DNA of 57,280 bases from NCBI RefSeq assembly GCF_019747315.1, contig NZ_JAIEQY010000084.1:1-57280 (forward strand), in the 5' to 3' direction. The DNA comes from Roseococcus sp. Its GTDB lineage: Bacteria; Pseudomonadota; Alphaproteobacteria; Acetobacterales; Acetobacteraceae. Position numbers and translations under genes: made by a program. Shown here piece after piece: positions 16,776 to 25,743 of this stretch (positions within the stretch are counted from its first letter, which is position 1; every line of letters starts with the position of its first letter). The notes under the pieces were generated by a model. That model saw only the letters and a program-made list of their open reading frames with translations. It ran no database searches and had not been told where the DNA came from.

Positions 16776-17552
16776 GTGGCGGGCTCCTCTCACGCGCAAG
16801 GGATTGGCGGGACGCTGGCCGTGCTGGCTTCCATCCTGCTGCTCTGGGAGGCGGCGGTGTGGTTTTTCGCTCCGCCGCCGATCATCCTGCCGCCGCCGAG
16901 TTCCATCCTGGCCGAGCTCTGGTCCTCGCCGCGCTATTTCACGCGCCATGCGGGCTTCACGCTCTGGACCACGCTGGCCGGCTTCGGGCTCTCCGTGGTG
17001 CTGGGCGTGACGCTGGCGGTGTTGATCACGGCGTCCCGCTGGCTGGACCGGATCATCACCACCATCCTGGTCGTGCTGAACTCGCTGCCCAAGGTGGCCT
17101 TGGCGCCGCTCTTCGTCATCTGGATGGGCACGGGCGCCGAGCCCAAGATCGCCATCGCGGTGATGCTGGCGATCTTTTCCATCGTGGCCGATGTGGCGCT
17201 CGGCCTGCGCTCGGTGGACCCGGATGCCATCGCGCTGGCGCGCGTGCACCGGGCGAGCGCCTGGCGCATCCTGTGGAAGGTGCGCTTTCCGAATGCGCTG
17301 CCCGCGCTGTTCGTCGGCATGAAGGTGGCCGTCAGCTTCGCGCTGGTCGGCGCCATCGTGGGCGAGTTCGTGGGCGGCTCGGCCGGGCTGGGCCATGTGA
17401 TCCTGATCGCCCAGGGGCAATTCGACACGGTGCGCGTCTTCGCGGCCCTGGTAGTCCTCGGCGTGATCGGCACGGTGTTGTTCTACGCCGTGGAAGCAGC
17501 GGAGCGGCTGGCCTTGCCCTGGCATGTCTCCCAACGCAGCGGTGGCCGCTGA
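16776..17552 (+). CDS. ABC transporter permease (hyu operon)
   Basis: This 258-residue SsuC/TauC-type permease starts with GTG at 16776, three bases after the ATPase stop. About six transmembrane helices are evident, with an EAA loop near VHRASAWRILWKVRFPNALP. It is the last gene of the TetR-controlled operon hyuA-hyuB-binding protein-ATPase-permease. The gene ends two bases before the 3' end of the convergent PanE-like gene, so no obvious terminator separates them. Confidence 0.88.
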   Translation: MAGSSHAQGIGGTLAVLASILLLWEAAVWFFAPPPIILPPPSSILAELWSSPRYFTRHAGFTLWTTLAGFGLSVVLGVTLAVLITASRWLDRIITTILVVLNSLPKVALAPLFVIWMGTGAEPKIAIAVMLAIFSIVADVALGLRSVDPDAIALARVHRASAWRILWKVRFPNALPALFVGMKVAVSFALVGAIVGEFVGGSAGLGHVILIAQGQFDTVRVFAALVVLGVIGTVLFYAVEAAERLALPWHVSQRSGGR

Positions 17553-17554
17553 GT

Positions 17555-18553
17555 TCAGCGCCGGTTGGCGTCCAGCAGGCGCAGCAAGCCATGCACCCCT
17601 GAGAGCAGGGGCGCCGGATATCCGAGATGCTCCGCAAGCTCGACCAGGCCGCCGATGATGGGTCCGATCTCCAGGCTGCGCCCGGCATCCAGATCCTGGA
17701 GCATGGAGGTCCGGAATGCGCCGAGCCGGCGTGTTACCGCGATGCGCGCCTCCGCATCGCCCAGTTTTGTGAGGCCGATCCGGCCGCCCATGCCGGCCAT
17801 TTCGGCCATCATGCCGCGGATCAGCCCCAGCGTGCCCGGATCGTCAATCAACTGTGCCGCATCCGCCCGGGCCAGGGCGCTCAGCGGGTTCATGTTGGAA
17901 TTGCCCCAGAGCTTGGCCCAGACCTCGCCCTGGATATCCGCGACCGGCTGCGCGGGCAGGCCCGTATCGGCCAGCAGTTGGGCGATGGCAGCGCTTTTCC
18001 CGGCGCCCGCCGGATCGCCCAGGAGCAGCCGGTCCGCCTTGAGGATCCTGATGCAGCCGGGGCTTTCCACACGGCTGGCCGCATGCACGACGGCGCCGAT
18101 CACGCGATGCGCCGGCATCAGGGCCTTCAAGGTGCCGCCCGGGTCAATCGACTCCAGGCGCAGCCCATTCGCCGGCCCGCCGAAGCCATCGAAGAACCAC
18201 CAGGGAATGCCGTTGATCGCGGGCAGGATCGTGGTGTCCGGACCGATCAAGGCGGCAATCAGGGCGGCATTGGCGGGCAGGTCATGCGCCTTCAGCCCCA
18301 GCACCAGAAGCTCGGCGGGGGGCAGGGTGCCTGGATCGTCACTCGCGCTCACGGCGAAGGCTTCGCGGCGCTCGCCATTCAGAAGAACCAGCCCATCCTG
18401 CCGCAGCGCCGCGAGGCTCCGGCCGCGCGCCAGGATCGACACGTCCTGGCCCGCGCGGCAAAACCCCGCCGCGATCCACCCGCCGATCGCGCCCGCGCCC
18501 AGAATGGTGACGTGGCGAAGGATGCCAGCACGAGCAGTCCCGGTTGTGGTCAT
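17555..18553 (-). CDS. ketopantoate reductase family protein (2-dehydropantoate 2-reductase-like)
   Basis: This 332-residue protein has the N-terminal Rossmann motif GAGAIGG at about residues 19-25 and the KLWGNSNMNPLSAL block of the C-terminal ApbA/PanE domain. PanE reduces ketopantoate with NADPH in pantothenate synthesis. Many proteobacteria carry several PanE paralogues in catabolic clusters, and this one sits with no pantothenate genes, so a role as a general 2-ketoacid reductase is equally likely. It is convergent with the hydantoin operon and stands alone. Confidence 0.82.
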   Translation of the reverse strand: MTTTGTARAGILRHVTILGAGAIGGWIAAGFCRAGQDVSILARGRSLAALRQDGLVLLNGERREAFAVSASDDPGTLPPAELLVLGLKAHDLPANAALIAALIGPDTTILPAINGIPWWFFDGFGGPANGLRLESIDPGGTLKALMPAHRVIGAVVHAASRVESPGCIRILKADRLLLGDPAGAGKSAAIAQLLADTGLPAQPVADIQGEVWAKLWGNSNMNPLSALARADAAQLIDDPGTLGLIRGMMAEMAGMGGRIGLTKLGDAEARIAVTRRLGAFRTSMLQDLDAGRSLEIGPIIGGLVELAEHLGYPAPLLSGVHGLLRLLDANRR

Positions 18554-18589
18554 GATGCAAGCGTCCCCAACTGTTTGGATTCACGGGGT

Positions 18590-18609
18590 CTGGGGCCTTT
18601 CGGCCCCAG
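18590..18609. repeat. GC-rich hairpin between panE-like and VOC genes
   Basis: Perfect 8-bp stem CTGGGGCC and GGCCCCAG with a TTTC loop. It lies just after the VOC gene stop on the minus strand and before the reductase gene. There is no T-run on the minus strand, so it is more likely a REP-type or mRNA-end hairpin than a strong intrinsic terminator. Confidence 0.55.
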
Positions 18610-18628
18610 CCGCCGGAGGCCCTTTTTT

Positions 18629-19495
18629 CTATTCCGGCGCCATGGCGAAAGCCCAGGCCTCGTGCCCCGGCCGATAGTTCCGGTTGTTGATCCCCGCATT
18701 CCGGTTCACCAGCGGCCGCGCATAAAGTGGATGCGTCATGCTGCGCACCTCATGCTCCACGCGGAACAGCACGGTGCCGCCTTCGGGGTCCACGATGTCG
18801 AGGAAGCGGTATTGCCAGGGGTTGCTCTCCTCGCTGATCAACCCTGCGGCGTCGAGGCGCGCATGCGGCCCGCCGAAATCGGCGAGCGTGATCTGGATAT
18901 GGTGCCCGTCATATTCGGGCTGCGGCGCATCTGTCTCGCGGAAGACCAGGTATTGCCCATTGGCCACCAGGGCGCGGGCCACGCCATCCGCGGCCGTTGC
19001 CGGTGCCTGAAGGTAGTCCCGGTAGAAGCGCGCGATGCCGGGCGTTGAGCCGGGCGGCACGTCGAACTCCACATAGGGCATGCCGAGCGTGACGGCCCCG
19101 AAGCGCCGCGCATCCGGCGCATGCACGCGGATGCGGTTGCCCCACGGGCAGATGGTCTCCACCGCATCCTCGGTCTCGCGGAAGTCGAAGCGCGTGCCGG
19201 CCAGGTTCTTGCGTTGGGCGGCCAGGCGCTTCAGCAGCGCGGCGCGGTCAGGCAGGACCAGCGCCGTGGTGCCGCGCACCACCTGCGGCGCGCCGGACGG
19301 CAGATGGAACTGGCTGATGCCCACATTGGCCCACATGTTGTCCGTGCCGGTCATCAGATAGGGGTCGCGCGTCAGGCCGAGGCCGCTGATGTAGAAATTC
19401 GTGGCGGCGATCTGGTCCGGCACGCGGATGTTCACATGCTGCAACTCGACCACATGGCCGAGGGATTCCGCGTGGCGGTCATAGGGGTTGGGCAT
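18629..19495 (-). CDS. VOC (glyoxalase/dioxygenase) superfamily protein
   Basis: This 288-residue protein has two vicinal-oxygen-chelate modules: LQHVNIRVPDQIAATNFYIS near the N-terminus and MPYVEFDVPPGSTPGIARFY in the middle, followed by HHIQITLADFGG and FRVEHEVRS near the end. The fold is used by extradiol dioxygenases, glyoxalases and epimerases. The expected metal ligands (His in the first strand of a module, later His/Glu) are partly visible, but the reaction is unknown. ATG 19495 is chosen because the module starts soon after it; upstream in-frame codons look non-native. It is divergent from the racemase gene. Confidence 0.75.
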   Translation of the reverse strand: MPNPYDRHAESLGHVVELQHVNIRVPDQIAATNFYISGLGLTRDPYLMTGTDNMWANVGISQFHLPSGAPQVVRGTTALVLPDRAALLKRLAAQRKNLAGTRFDFRETEDAVETICPWGNRIRVHAPDARRFGAVTLGMPYVEFDVPPGSTPGIARFYRDYLQAPATAADGVARALVANGQYLVFRETDAPQPEYDGHHIQITLADFGGPHARLDAAGLISEESNPWQYRFLDIVDPEGGTVLFRVEHEVRSMTHPLYARPLVNRNAGINNRNYRPGHEAWAFAMAPE

Positions 19496-19630
19496 CGGGC
19501 GGCTCCTCGTTTGCGGTGAGCTTCGCGCCGGCGCCGCGGCGGGGCAAGCGCCTCGCCGCGAAGGCGGCCAAGGCCCTCGACAGCCGGGCCGCCCCGGCCG
19601 ACAAATCCCGGATAGAAGGAGTGTCACGCG

Positions 19631-20332
19631 ATGCGCATGCTGGGTGTCCTGGGGGGAATGGGGCCGCTGGCCTCGGCCGAATTCATGCGCGCGCTGACGC
19701 TGGAAACGCCGGCGGCGCGGGACCAGGACCACATTCCAACCGTCCTGTGGTCAGACCCCCGCGTGCCGGACCGGACCGAGGCGCGCAACCATGCCGGGCC
19801 CGATCCGCTGCCCTTTCTGCTGCGCGGCATCCGTGGGCTGGAGGCGACGGGCTGCGGCGCCATCGCCATTCCCTGCAACACCGCCCATGGCTGGTTTGAG
19901 CAGATGCAGGCCGCCACGCCCTTGCCCATCCTGCACATTGTGGATGCGGCGGCCGCTGACCTCCTCCGCCAGGGCGTCACCACAGGCCGCATCGGCCTGA
20001 TGGGCACGACGGCGACGCTCGCCATGCGGCTCTACCAGGAGCGGCTCGGCATCGAATGCGTGACGCCGAGCGACGCCATGATGCAAAGCCATGTCATGCC
20101 CGCGGTCGGCCTCGTGAAGGCGAACCGGGTGGCCGAGGCCTATGCGCCGCTGGCCGAAGTCGCGCGCCATCTGCACGCCAAAGGTGCGGCCGCGGTGGTG
20201 CTGGGCTGCACGGAAATCCCGCTGGGCATCGCTGCCGGCCCCGCCTTGCCCTTTCCCGTCGTGGATACCGTGGCGGCACTCGCTCGCACCGCCATCGCCT
20301 GGGCGCTTGCGGAGAGCGCAAGCGCTGTTTAA
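19631..20332 (+). CDS. aspartate/glutamate racemase family protein
   Basis: This 233-residue member of the Asp/Glu racemase superfamily has both catalytic cysteines: Cys82 in PCNTAH and Cys193 in GCTEIP. The N-terminus LGVLGGMGPLASAEF is typical of the broad-specificity amino-acid racemase branch (YgeA-like), which interconverts enantiomers without PLP. It is followed 31 bases later by a cupin gene, possibly in one operon. The substrate is not determinable; D/L-aspartate or another amino acid is most likely. Confidence 0.85.
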   Translation: MRMLGVLGGMGPLASAEFMRALTLETPAARDQDHIPTVLWSDPRVPDRTEARNHAGPDPLPFLLRGIRGLEATGCGAIAIPCNTAHGWFEQMQAATPLPILHIVDAAAADLLRQGVTTGRIGLMGTTATLAMRLYQERLGIECVTPSDAMMQSHVMPAVGLVKANRVAEAYAPLAEVARHLHAKGAAAVVLGCTEIPLGIAAGPALPFPVVDTVAALARTAIAWALAESASAV

Positions 20333-20363
20333 CCCTTGCGCCAAGCAGTCCAAGGAACGCCGC

Positions 20364-20735
20364 ATGAGCCAGTCCGAGCACTTCCACAACCTCGCCGATA
20401 TCACCCAAGGCATTGCGCGCGAATTGGCGCCAGGCGTGACGACGCGCATCTTTCCGGGCGAGCAGGCGATGCTCTCCGTCGTCACCATCGCCCCGAATGG
20501 CGAGGGGACGCTGCATTCCCACCCGGAGGAGCAATGGGGGGTGCTGCTGGAAGGTAGCGCGGTCCGCATCCAGGGCGGCGAGGAGATTGCGGTGACCAAG
20601 GGCGATTTCTGGCGCACGCCGGGCGGCATTCCCCACACGATGCGCGCCGGTCCCGAGGGCTGCCAGGTGCTCGACATCTTTTCCCCCCCGCGTGAGGCCT
20701 ATCGCGTGGCCGGCTCCGGCTTCGGCACGGGCTGA
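20364..20735 (+). CDS. cupin domain-containing protein
   Basis: This small 123-residue single-cupin protein carries the metal-binding motif HSHPEEQWG (His51, His53, Glu55 or Glu56) and a second-motif histidine at His91 in GGIPHTMRAG. Members bind a metal and act as isomerases, dioxygenases or sensors. No substrate-specific feature was recognised. ATG 20364 follows GGAACGCC; the coding frame remains open upstream through the end of the racemase gene but in a different frame from it. Probably co-transcribed with the racemase. Confidence 0.8.
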   Translation: MSQSEHFHNLADITQGIARELAPGVTTRIFPGEQAMLSVVTIAPNGEGTLHSHPEEQWGVLLEGSAVRIQGGEEIAVTKGDFWRTPGGIPHTMRAGPEGCQVLDIFSPPREAYRVAGSGFGTG

Positions 20736-20782
20736 GACGCCGCACGCCCGCGCCCGCTGACCCTGTTCAGGACCCACCCGCC

Positions 20783-21976
20783 ATGCCCAGTCTTCCCCGT
20801 CGCGCCGCACTCCTGCTCGGGGCCGCCAGCCTCTCCGCCTGTGCGGCGTTGGAGCGCGGCCCGGCCGTGCCGCGCGGGCAGGCGCTGCGCGCCAGCGTCC
20901 TGGGCCTGCCCAATGAACGGTTCTTCCCGGGACAGGGCTCGGGGCCGATCGTGGCCGAATTCATGGCGGCGATGGAGCGGCGGCACCGGGCGCTCGGTGT
21001 GCGCCCGGGCCAGATGATGCCGACGCTCGATCTGCTGGCCATCTCGGGCGGCGGCGATGACGGGGCCTTCGGCGCGGGCCTGCTGAATGGCTGGTCGGAA
21101 TCGGGCACGCGGCCGGAATTCGCGCTGGTCACCGGCGTCAGCACGGGCGGGCTGATCGCCCCCTTCGCCTTCCTCGGCCCCGGATATGATGCGGGGCTCC
21201 GCCGCGTCTACACGCAGAGCACGCTCGCCGACATCCTGATCCAGCGCAGCCTGCTGAGCGGCGTGCTGCTCGACGGCATGGCCGACACCACGCCACTCTT
21301 CCGGACCATCGCGCGCGAACTGGACGCGACCATGATCGCCCGTATCGGCGAGGGTTATCGGCAGGGGCGCCTGCTGCTGATCGGCACCACCGACCTCGAC
21401 GCGCAGGTGCCGGTGATCTGGAATGTCGGCGCCATCGCGGCCAGCGGCCATCCCGGGGCGCCCGCGCTGATCCACCGCATCATGCTGGCCTCCGCCTCCA
21501 TCCCCGGCGCCTTCGCGCCCGTGCTCTTCGACGTGACGTTGGATGGCGCGAAGCACCAGGAGCTGCATGTGGATGGCGGCGCCTTCGCTCAGGCCTTCCT
21601 CTATCCCGTCGCGGTGACGCAGGCGCGGCGCGCGCGCATCGCGGCCCGCCAGCCGGTGCAGCCCATCCGCGCCTGGGTGATCCGCAATGCCAAGCTGGAG
21701 GCCAATTGGGCCGCGACCGGCCGGCGCACCATGAGCATCGCCGGCCGCGCGGTGGAGACGATGATTGCCTCCAGCGGCCTCAACGACGTGATGCGGATCT
21801 GGCTGAACGCGCAGCGCGACGACGTGGAATACCGCCTGGCCTATATCGGCTCGGATTTCGACGTGCCCTACACCACGCCGTTCAACCCGGCCTATATGGG
21901 CCCGCTTTTCGAATATGGCCGGGCGCGCGCGGCGCGGGGCTATGACTGGGCGCGCCAGCCCCCGCTGGTGGAATAG
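20783..21976 (+). CDS. patatin-like phospholipase family lipoprotein
   Basis: This 397-residue protein starts with a lipoprotein signal ending in LSAC (lipidated Cys20), so it is probably anchored in an outer or inner membrane leaflet. The patatin core has an oxyanion block GGGDDGAFG (89-97), the nucleophile elbow GVSTGG (Ser120) and the catalytic aspartate in VDGGAF (Asp264). The Ser-Asp dyad indicates a lipid acyl hydrolase. The usual first glycine cluster (GGGxRG) is GGGDDG here, as in a bacterial subfamily of patatin lipoproteins. It is the last gene on this plus-strand run. Confidence 0.85.
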   Translation: MPSLPRRAALLLGAASLSACAALERGPAVPRGQALRASVLGLPNERFFPGQGSGPIVAEFMAAMERRHRALGVRPGQMMPTLDLLAISGGGDDGAFGAGLLNGWSESGTRPEFALVTGVSTGGLIAPFAFLGPGYDAGLRRVYTQSTLADILIQRSLLSGVLLDGMADTTPLFRTIARELDATMIARIGEGYRQGRLLLIGTTDLDAQVPVIWNVGAIAASGHPGAPALIHRIMLASASIPGAFAPVLFDVTLDGAKHQELHVDGGAFAQAFLYPVAVTQARRARIAARQPVQPIRAWVIRNAKLEANWAATGRRTMSIAGRAVETMIASSGLNDVMRIWLNAQRDDVEYRLAYIGSDFDVPYTTPFNPAYMGPLFEYGRARAARGYDWARQPPLVE

Positions 21977-21982
21977 GCGAAC

Positions 21983-22222
21983 CTAGTCGCACTCGCAGCC
22001 CGGCGCCGGGGCCATGCTCTGCCGCGTCACGTGATGATCCACCCATTCGGCGACGAGCCGCCGCGCCTCGGCGATCGAGGCCTCGGGGTGATGCACGCGG
22101 TAGAGGGTGGTGCAGGCCTGGAAGGCGGCCATGTCCGTGGTGCCGACATCGCGCAGCTCGCGATAGGCGGTGACGACGGCGCGCTCGCAACGGCGGGCGA
22201 TGTGGCTGAAATCGCGACCCAT
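21983..22222 (-). CDS. small hypothetical protein
   Basis: A 79-residue soluble helical protein, not recognised. It contains several histidines and cysteines (HIARRCERAV, DHHVTRQ) and ends with CECD, which could bind a metal. ATG 22222 is the likely start; a longer in-frame start at 22303 would add 27 residues and overlap the start region less naturally. It lies 6 bases from the convergent patatin gene and downstream of the MFS gene on the same strand. Confidence 0.5.
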   Translation of the reverse strand: MGRDFSHIARRCERAVVTAYRELRDVGTTDMAAFQACTTLYRVHHPEASIAEARRLVAEWVDHHVTRQSMAPAPGCECD

Positions 22223-22304
22223 GGCTCTCTCCAGTTGCGAATCAATCGCAACGGCCGGAACGATAGCGACATCTGAATGGGTGTTCAAGTGACGCCTGCG
22301 CAAG

Positions 22305-23603
22305 TCAGGCGATGCGGCGCGGGATCAGGGCCAGGGCGAGGAGCGGCAGCAGCCCCGCCACCCAGAAGGCGGCGGCGAAGCCCGCCAGGAAATCCTCGAA
22401 TCCACTGAACACCAGGGTGAGGAGCGAGGCCGCCAGCACCACCCCCAGCGTGCGCATCAGCAGGGTCAGGCTGCCTGCCACCCCGCGATCCTCGCGCCGC
22501 ATGGCGGCGGTGACCATGTCCGTATAGGCGAGGGTAAAGAGGCCGATGCCGAAGCCCTGCAGCGCCAGCGCGGCGAGCAGCCAGGGCAGGGCCGTGGCGT
22601 CCCCCCATTGCGCGACCAGCAGCAGCCCCGCCCCGCCCAGCCCGGCCCCGGCCAGCGCCACCCGGCGCCCGCCGCCCAGCCGCCCACCCAAGGCCGAGCC
22701 CAGCATGGCGCCGCCATGGCCCGAGGCCAGCAGCGCGCCCGCCAGCATGGGACCGAGGCCCGCGATGCGCGCCAGGTAGAAGGGCACCAGCAGCATCACT
22801 GCGAAGCCGGCCAGATTCACCAGCAGGCTGGCCAGGTTCAGCCGCGCGAAGCCCGGCCGGCGGAACAGCCCGAGGTCGAGAATGGGCCGCGCCACGTGGA
22901 GGCTGCGCCAGATGAAGCCGCCCAGCATCAGCCAGGCCAGGACGAAAAGCGACAACGCGCCCCGGTTGATGGCCAGCAGCAGGCTGGCCAGGCCCACCGC
23001 CAGCAGCAGCGCGCCCCAGCCATCAAAGGCCTCGCGCGCGGCGCTGCGCGGGGGCGGGGCGGGCAGGCCGCGCAGCAGGAAGAGCGCCAGCAGCGCCACC
23101 GGCACGCGCACCCAGAAGACCGCGGGCCAGCCCCAGGCCTCCACCAGCAGCCCACCCAGCAGCGGGCCGAGCGCGGAACTCGCGGCGAAGCTGGCGGCAT
23201 AGGCGCCCAGCGCCCGGGCGCGCATCGATTCCGGGTAGAGACTCGTGGCGAGTGCCGCGCCGCAGCCGATCACGAAGGCCGCGCCGATGCCTTGCAGGAT
23301 GCGGGCCGCCAGCAGCATGGGGTAGCTCGGCGCCAGCGCACAGAGCAGCAAGGCGACCGCACTCCAGGCCAGGCCCAGGCGGAACACCCGCGCATGCCCC
23401 CAGATGTCGCCGATGCGCCCCACCGCCAGCATCAGGCTGCCATAGGTCAGCACATAGGCGATGATCAGCCATTGGATCGCCGGGAGCGGCAGCTCAAAAG
23501 CCGCTGTCACCGCCGGGAAGGCCACGTTCAGCGCCGTGTCGAAGGGCACGACCAGCGTGCCCAGCGCCAGCGGGAAAAGCCGGAGAAGGCTCGCCGGGCT
23601 CAA
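22305..23603 (-). CDS. MFS transporter (drug-efflux type)
   Basis: This 432-residue inner-membrane protein has 12 or more hydrophobic helices and the major facilitator signature between helices 2 and 3 (VGRIGDIWGHARVFR). The sequence ALNVAFPAVTAAFELPLPAIQWLIIAYVL resembles the start of DHA2-type drug:proton antiporters. The start is a TTG at 23603, overlapping the Bug-protein stop as TTGA; the frame extends further upstream but only as arginine-rich non-native sequence. Coupling to a binding-protein gene is unusual for an exporter. Possible roles are efflux of a toxic compound or export of a metabolite. Confidence 0.83.
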   Translation of the reverse strand: MSPASLLRLFPLALGTLVVPFDTALNVAFPAVTAAFELPLPAIQWLIIAYVLTYGSLMLAVGRIGDIWGHARVFRLGLAWSAVALLLCALAPSYPMLLAARILQGIGAAFVIGCGAALATSLYPESMRARALGAYAASFAASSALGPLLGGLLVEAWGWPAVFWVRVPVALLALFLLRGLPAPPPRSAAREAFDGWGALLLAVGLASLLLAINRGALSLFVLAWLMLGGFIWRSLHVARPILDLGLFRRPGFARLNLASLLVNLAGFAVMLLVPFYLARIAGLGPMLAGALLASGHGGAMLGSALGGRLGGGRRVALAGAGLGGAGLLLVAQWGDATALPWLLAALALQGFGIGLFTLAYTDMVTAAMRREDRGVAGSLTLLMRTLGVVLAASLLTLVFSGFEDFLAGFAAAFWVAGLLPLLALALIPRRIA

Positions 23604-24574
23604 CCTTCCAGGCGGATGTTGTTGGCGCGGACCACGCGGGCCCAGCGCTCGGTCTCGGCCTCCGCGAAATTGGCGAAGCCCTCGCCGGAGATGGCCAGGA
23701 CGTCCATGCCCTGTTGTTCGACACGGGCCTTCGTCTCGGCCTCGGTCAGGATCTGGGCGAGAGTCCGAGCCATGCGCTCGCGGATTCCGGCGGGCACGCC
23801 GGAGGGCGAGAAGATGGCCCACCAGGTCGGCGCCTCGAAACCCGTGACACCCTGCTCCTGGAAGCTCGGCACGCCCGGCAGGTCGCGCCAGGCGGTGGCG
23901 GTGGTCACACCCAGGCCCCGCAGCGCGCCGCTGCGCACATGCGGGCCGCCCACCGGCGCATTGGTGACAAACAGCGGCACCTGCCCGGCCAGCGCATCGG
24001 CCAGCGCCGGCGCGCCGCCGCGATAGGGCACATGGGTGAGCTCCACGCCGGCGAGATTGCAGAGCTGCACCATGGCCACATGCATCATCGTGCCGACACC
24101 CGCCGTGGCATAAGTGATGCGCCCGGGCGGTTGCGCGCGGGCGGCCGCCATCAATTCCTGGAAGCTGCGCCAGGGGGTGGCCGGGTTCGCGGTGACCACC
24201 AGCGGCCCGCGGCCGATCAGCGTGATGGGTGCGAAATCCCGCCGGACGTCATAGGGCAGGTTCATGATGGCGGGCGTGATGACCTGGCTGTCCTGCGCGA
24301 TCAGCCAAGTGTGGCCATCGGCGCTGGCGCGCGCCACCTCGGCCGCACCCACCGTGCCGGTGGCGCCGGCCTTGTTCTCGACAATGACCGTCTGGCCGAG
24401 CAGGGCCTGGAGGCGCGGTTGCAGCAGGCGCGCCACGATGTCCACCGAACCGCCCGGCGGCCAGCCGACCACGATGCGGACGGGCCGGCTGGGCCAGGCA
24501 TCCTGCGCGATGGCCAGCGAGGGGGCGGCCAAAGGGGCGGCGAGCAGGCCGAGGGTGAGGGCGCGACGTTGCAT
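23600..24574 (-). CDS. tripartite tricarboxylate transporter substrate-binding protein (Bug/TctC family)
   Basis: This 324-residue periplasmic protein has a clear signal peptide (RALTLGLLAAPLAAPSLAIA) and the Bug-family start WPSRPVRIVVGWPPGG. The family binds carboxylates such as citrate, aspartate or nicotinate. Many Bug proteins are orphans without TctAB membrane partners, and none is present here. ATG 24574 was selected because it places the signal peptide at the N-terminus. Its stop overlaps the MFS start. Ligand unknown. Confidence 0.88.
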   Translation of the reverse strand: MQRRALTLGLLAAPLAAPSLAIAQDAWPSRPVRIVVGWPPGGSVDIVARLLQPRLQALLGQTVIVENKAGATGTVGAAEVARASADGHTWLIAQDSQVITPAIMNLPYDVRRDFAPITLIGRGPLVVTANPATPWRSFQELMAAARAQPPGRITYATAGVGTMMHVAMVQLCNLAGVELTHVPYRGGAPALADALAGQVPLFVTNAPVGGPHVRSGALRGLGVTTATAWRDLPGVPSFQEQGVTGFEAPTWWAIFSPSGVPAGIRERMARTLAQILTEAETKARVEQQGMDVLAISGEGFANFAEAETERWARVVRANNIRLEG

Positions 24575-24655
24575 GCGGGGTTTCCTCCTGAAGGGCCGGT
24601 TCAGGCCCGGCTTGTCAGGGGAGCGTGCCGGAACTTCGCGCGCCCGCACAAGGCC

Positions 24656-25615
24656 TCAATAACCGATGCGCCGGTCCACCACCTCGCGCAGCGGCTGGCC
24701 ATCCAGGAAGCGGCGGAGATTGTCGGTGAAGAGCGCGGCCACCACGCGGTCCCGCTCGGGGTGCATGCCGCCGATATGCGGCAGCACCATGATGCCGGGC
24801 GTGGTCCAGAGCGGGTCGCTCGCCGGCAGCGGCTCCACGCGGAACACGTCGAGGATGGCGCCCGCGATGCGCTTCTCCGTCACCGCGGCGATGAGGTCGG
24901 CGTCCAGGATGGCGCTGCCGCGGCCGAAATTCAGCAGCCAGGCACCGGGCTTCATGCGGGCCAGGCGCGCCGCGTTCATGAAGTTCTCGGTCTCGGGCGT
25001 GGCCGGCAGCAGCAGCAGCACGAAATCAGCGCGGGCCAGCACCTCATCCGTGCGCTCGGGCGGCAGCACCTCGGCCACATGCGGCATGGGGGCCGCGTTG
25101 CGGCGGGTTCCGATTACCTCCATCCGCAGCGCGCTGGCCAACCGCGCGACCTCGGCCCCGATGGCGCCGAGGCCCAATATGCCCAGCACCTTGCCGTTCA
25201 GCGGCGTGGCGATGCGACGCTTCCACTGGCTGTCCTTCTGCGCCTCGGCGATGGCGGCATAGCCCTTGGTGATGTGAAACAGCCCGCCCAGGATGTTCTC
25301 GGGCATGGAATCCGCATGCGTGCCCCGCGCGCAGGTGAGCGTCAGTGCCTCGGGCAGGTCGGGCAGGGCGAGCCAGCCCTCGACGCCGGCCGTCAGCGAT
25401 TGCGCCCAGCGCAGGCGCGGCATGCGCGGCAGCAGGCCGGCCGACACCCCCCAGCCGAGGATCACCTCGGTCTCCGCCATCTGCGCCCCGGAGGGCTGTG
25501 CGGCACGGCCCAGCGATTCGACGGCTACGCGCGGCTCGAGCCCGGCGGCGGCGATCGCCTCGATGTAGGGGCCGGGCGTGTCGGTCCAGAGCAGGATGCG
25601 GGTGCGGTTGGTCAT
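24656..25615 (-). CDS. D-2-hydroxyacid dehydrogenase family protein
   Basis: This 319-residue NAD(P)-dependent dehydrogenase has the family's Rossmann motif GLGAIG, the catalytic arginine in FGRGSAI, the glutamate in the DVFRVEPL loop and the catalytic histidine in LPHIGG. It looks like the glyoxylate/hydroxypyruvate reductase (GhrA) branch. ATG 25615 fits the usual short N-terminus. It is divergent from the phosphite operon across 128 bases and precedes the Bug gene on the same strand, so it may reduce the 2-keto form of the carboxylate carried by that transporter (inference). Confidence 0.85.
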   Translation of the reverse strand: MTNRTRILLWTDTPGPYIEAIAAAGLEPRVAVESLGRAAQPSGAQMAETEVILGWGVSAGLLPRMPRLRWAQSLTAGVEGWLALPDLPEALTLTCARGTHADSMPENILGGLFHITKGYAAIAEAQKDSQWKRRIATPLNGKVLGILGLGAIGAEVARLASALRMEVIGTRRNAAPMPHVAEVLPPERTDEVLARADFVLLLLPATPETENFMNAARLARMKPGAWLLNFGRGSAILDADLIAAVTEKRIAGAILDVFRVEPLPASDPLWTTPGIMVLPHIGGMHPERDRVVAALFTDNLRRFLDGQPLREVVDRRIGY

Positions 25616-25624
25616 GCGGGTTTT

Positions 25625-25638
25625 CCAGGCTTGCCTGG
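25625..25638. repeat. 14-bp palindrome in the divergent hydroxyacid dehydrogenase/ptx promoter region
   Basis: CCAGGC and GCCTGG around a TT centre. It is 10 bases before the minus-strand dehydrogenase start and 106 bases before the ptxA-like start. It could be an operator or just a small hairpin; nothing identifies a regulator. Confidence 0.4.
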
Positions 25639-25743
25639 GCGCATGCTGCCACCCCTCGGTGCTTTCACGAAATGGCAGCAAAAGCGTCACGCCGCGGACC
25701 CCTGGGCCGAATAGGCAGCCGCCTCGTTGAATGAGGGGTTGGC

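Noticed and set aside
18590..18630. Hairpin plus T-run as an intrinsic terminator
   Set aside because: The T-run lies on the plus strand and is separated from the stem by about a dozen bases, and no plus-strand gene precedes it. For the minus-strand VOC gene there is no T-run.
25616..25743. Possible Pho box (CTTTCAC at 25662-25668) upstream of the ptx operon
   Set aside because: Only one half-site partly fits the CTGTCAT repeat, and the second at the expected spacing does not match. PhoB control remains biologically expected but is not shown by the sequence.
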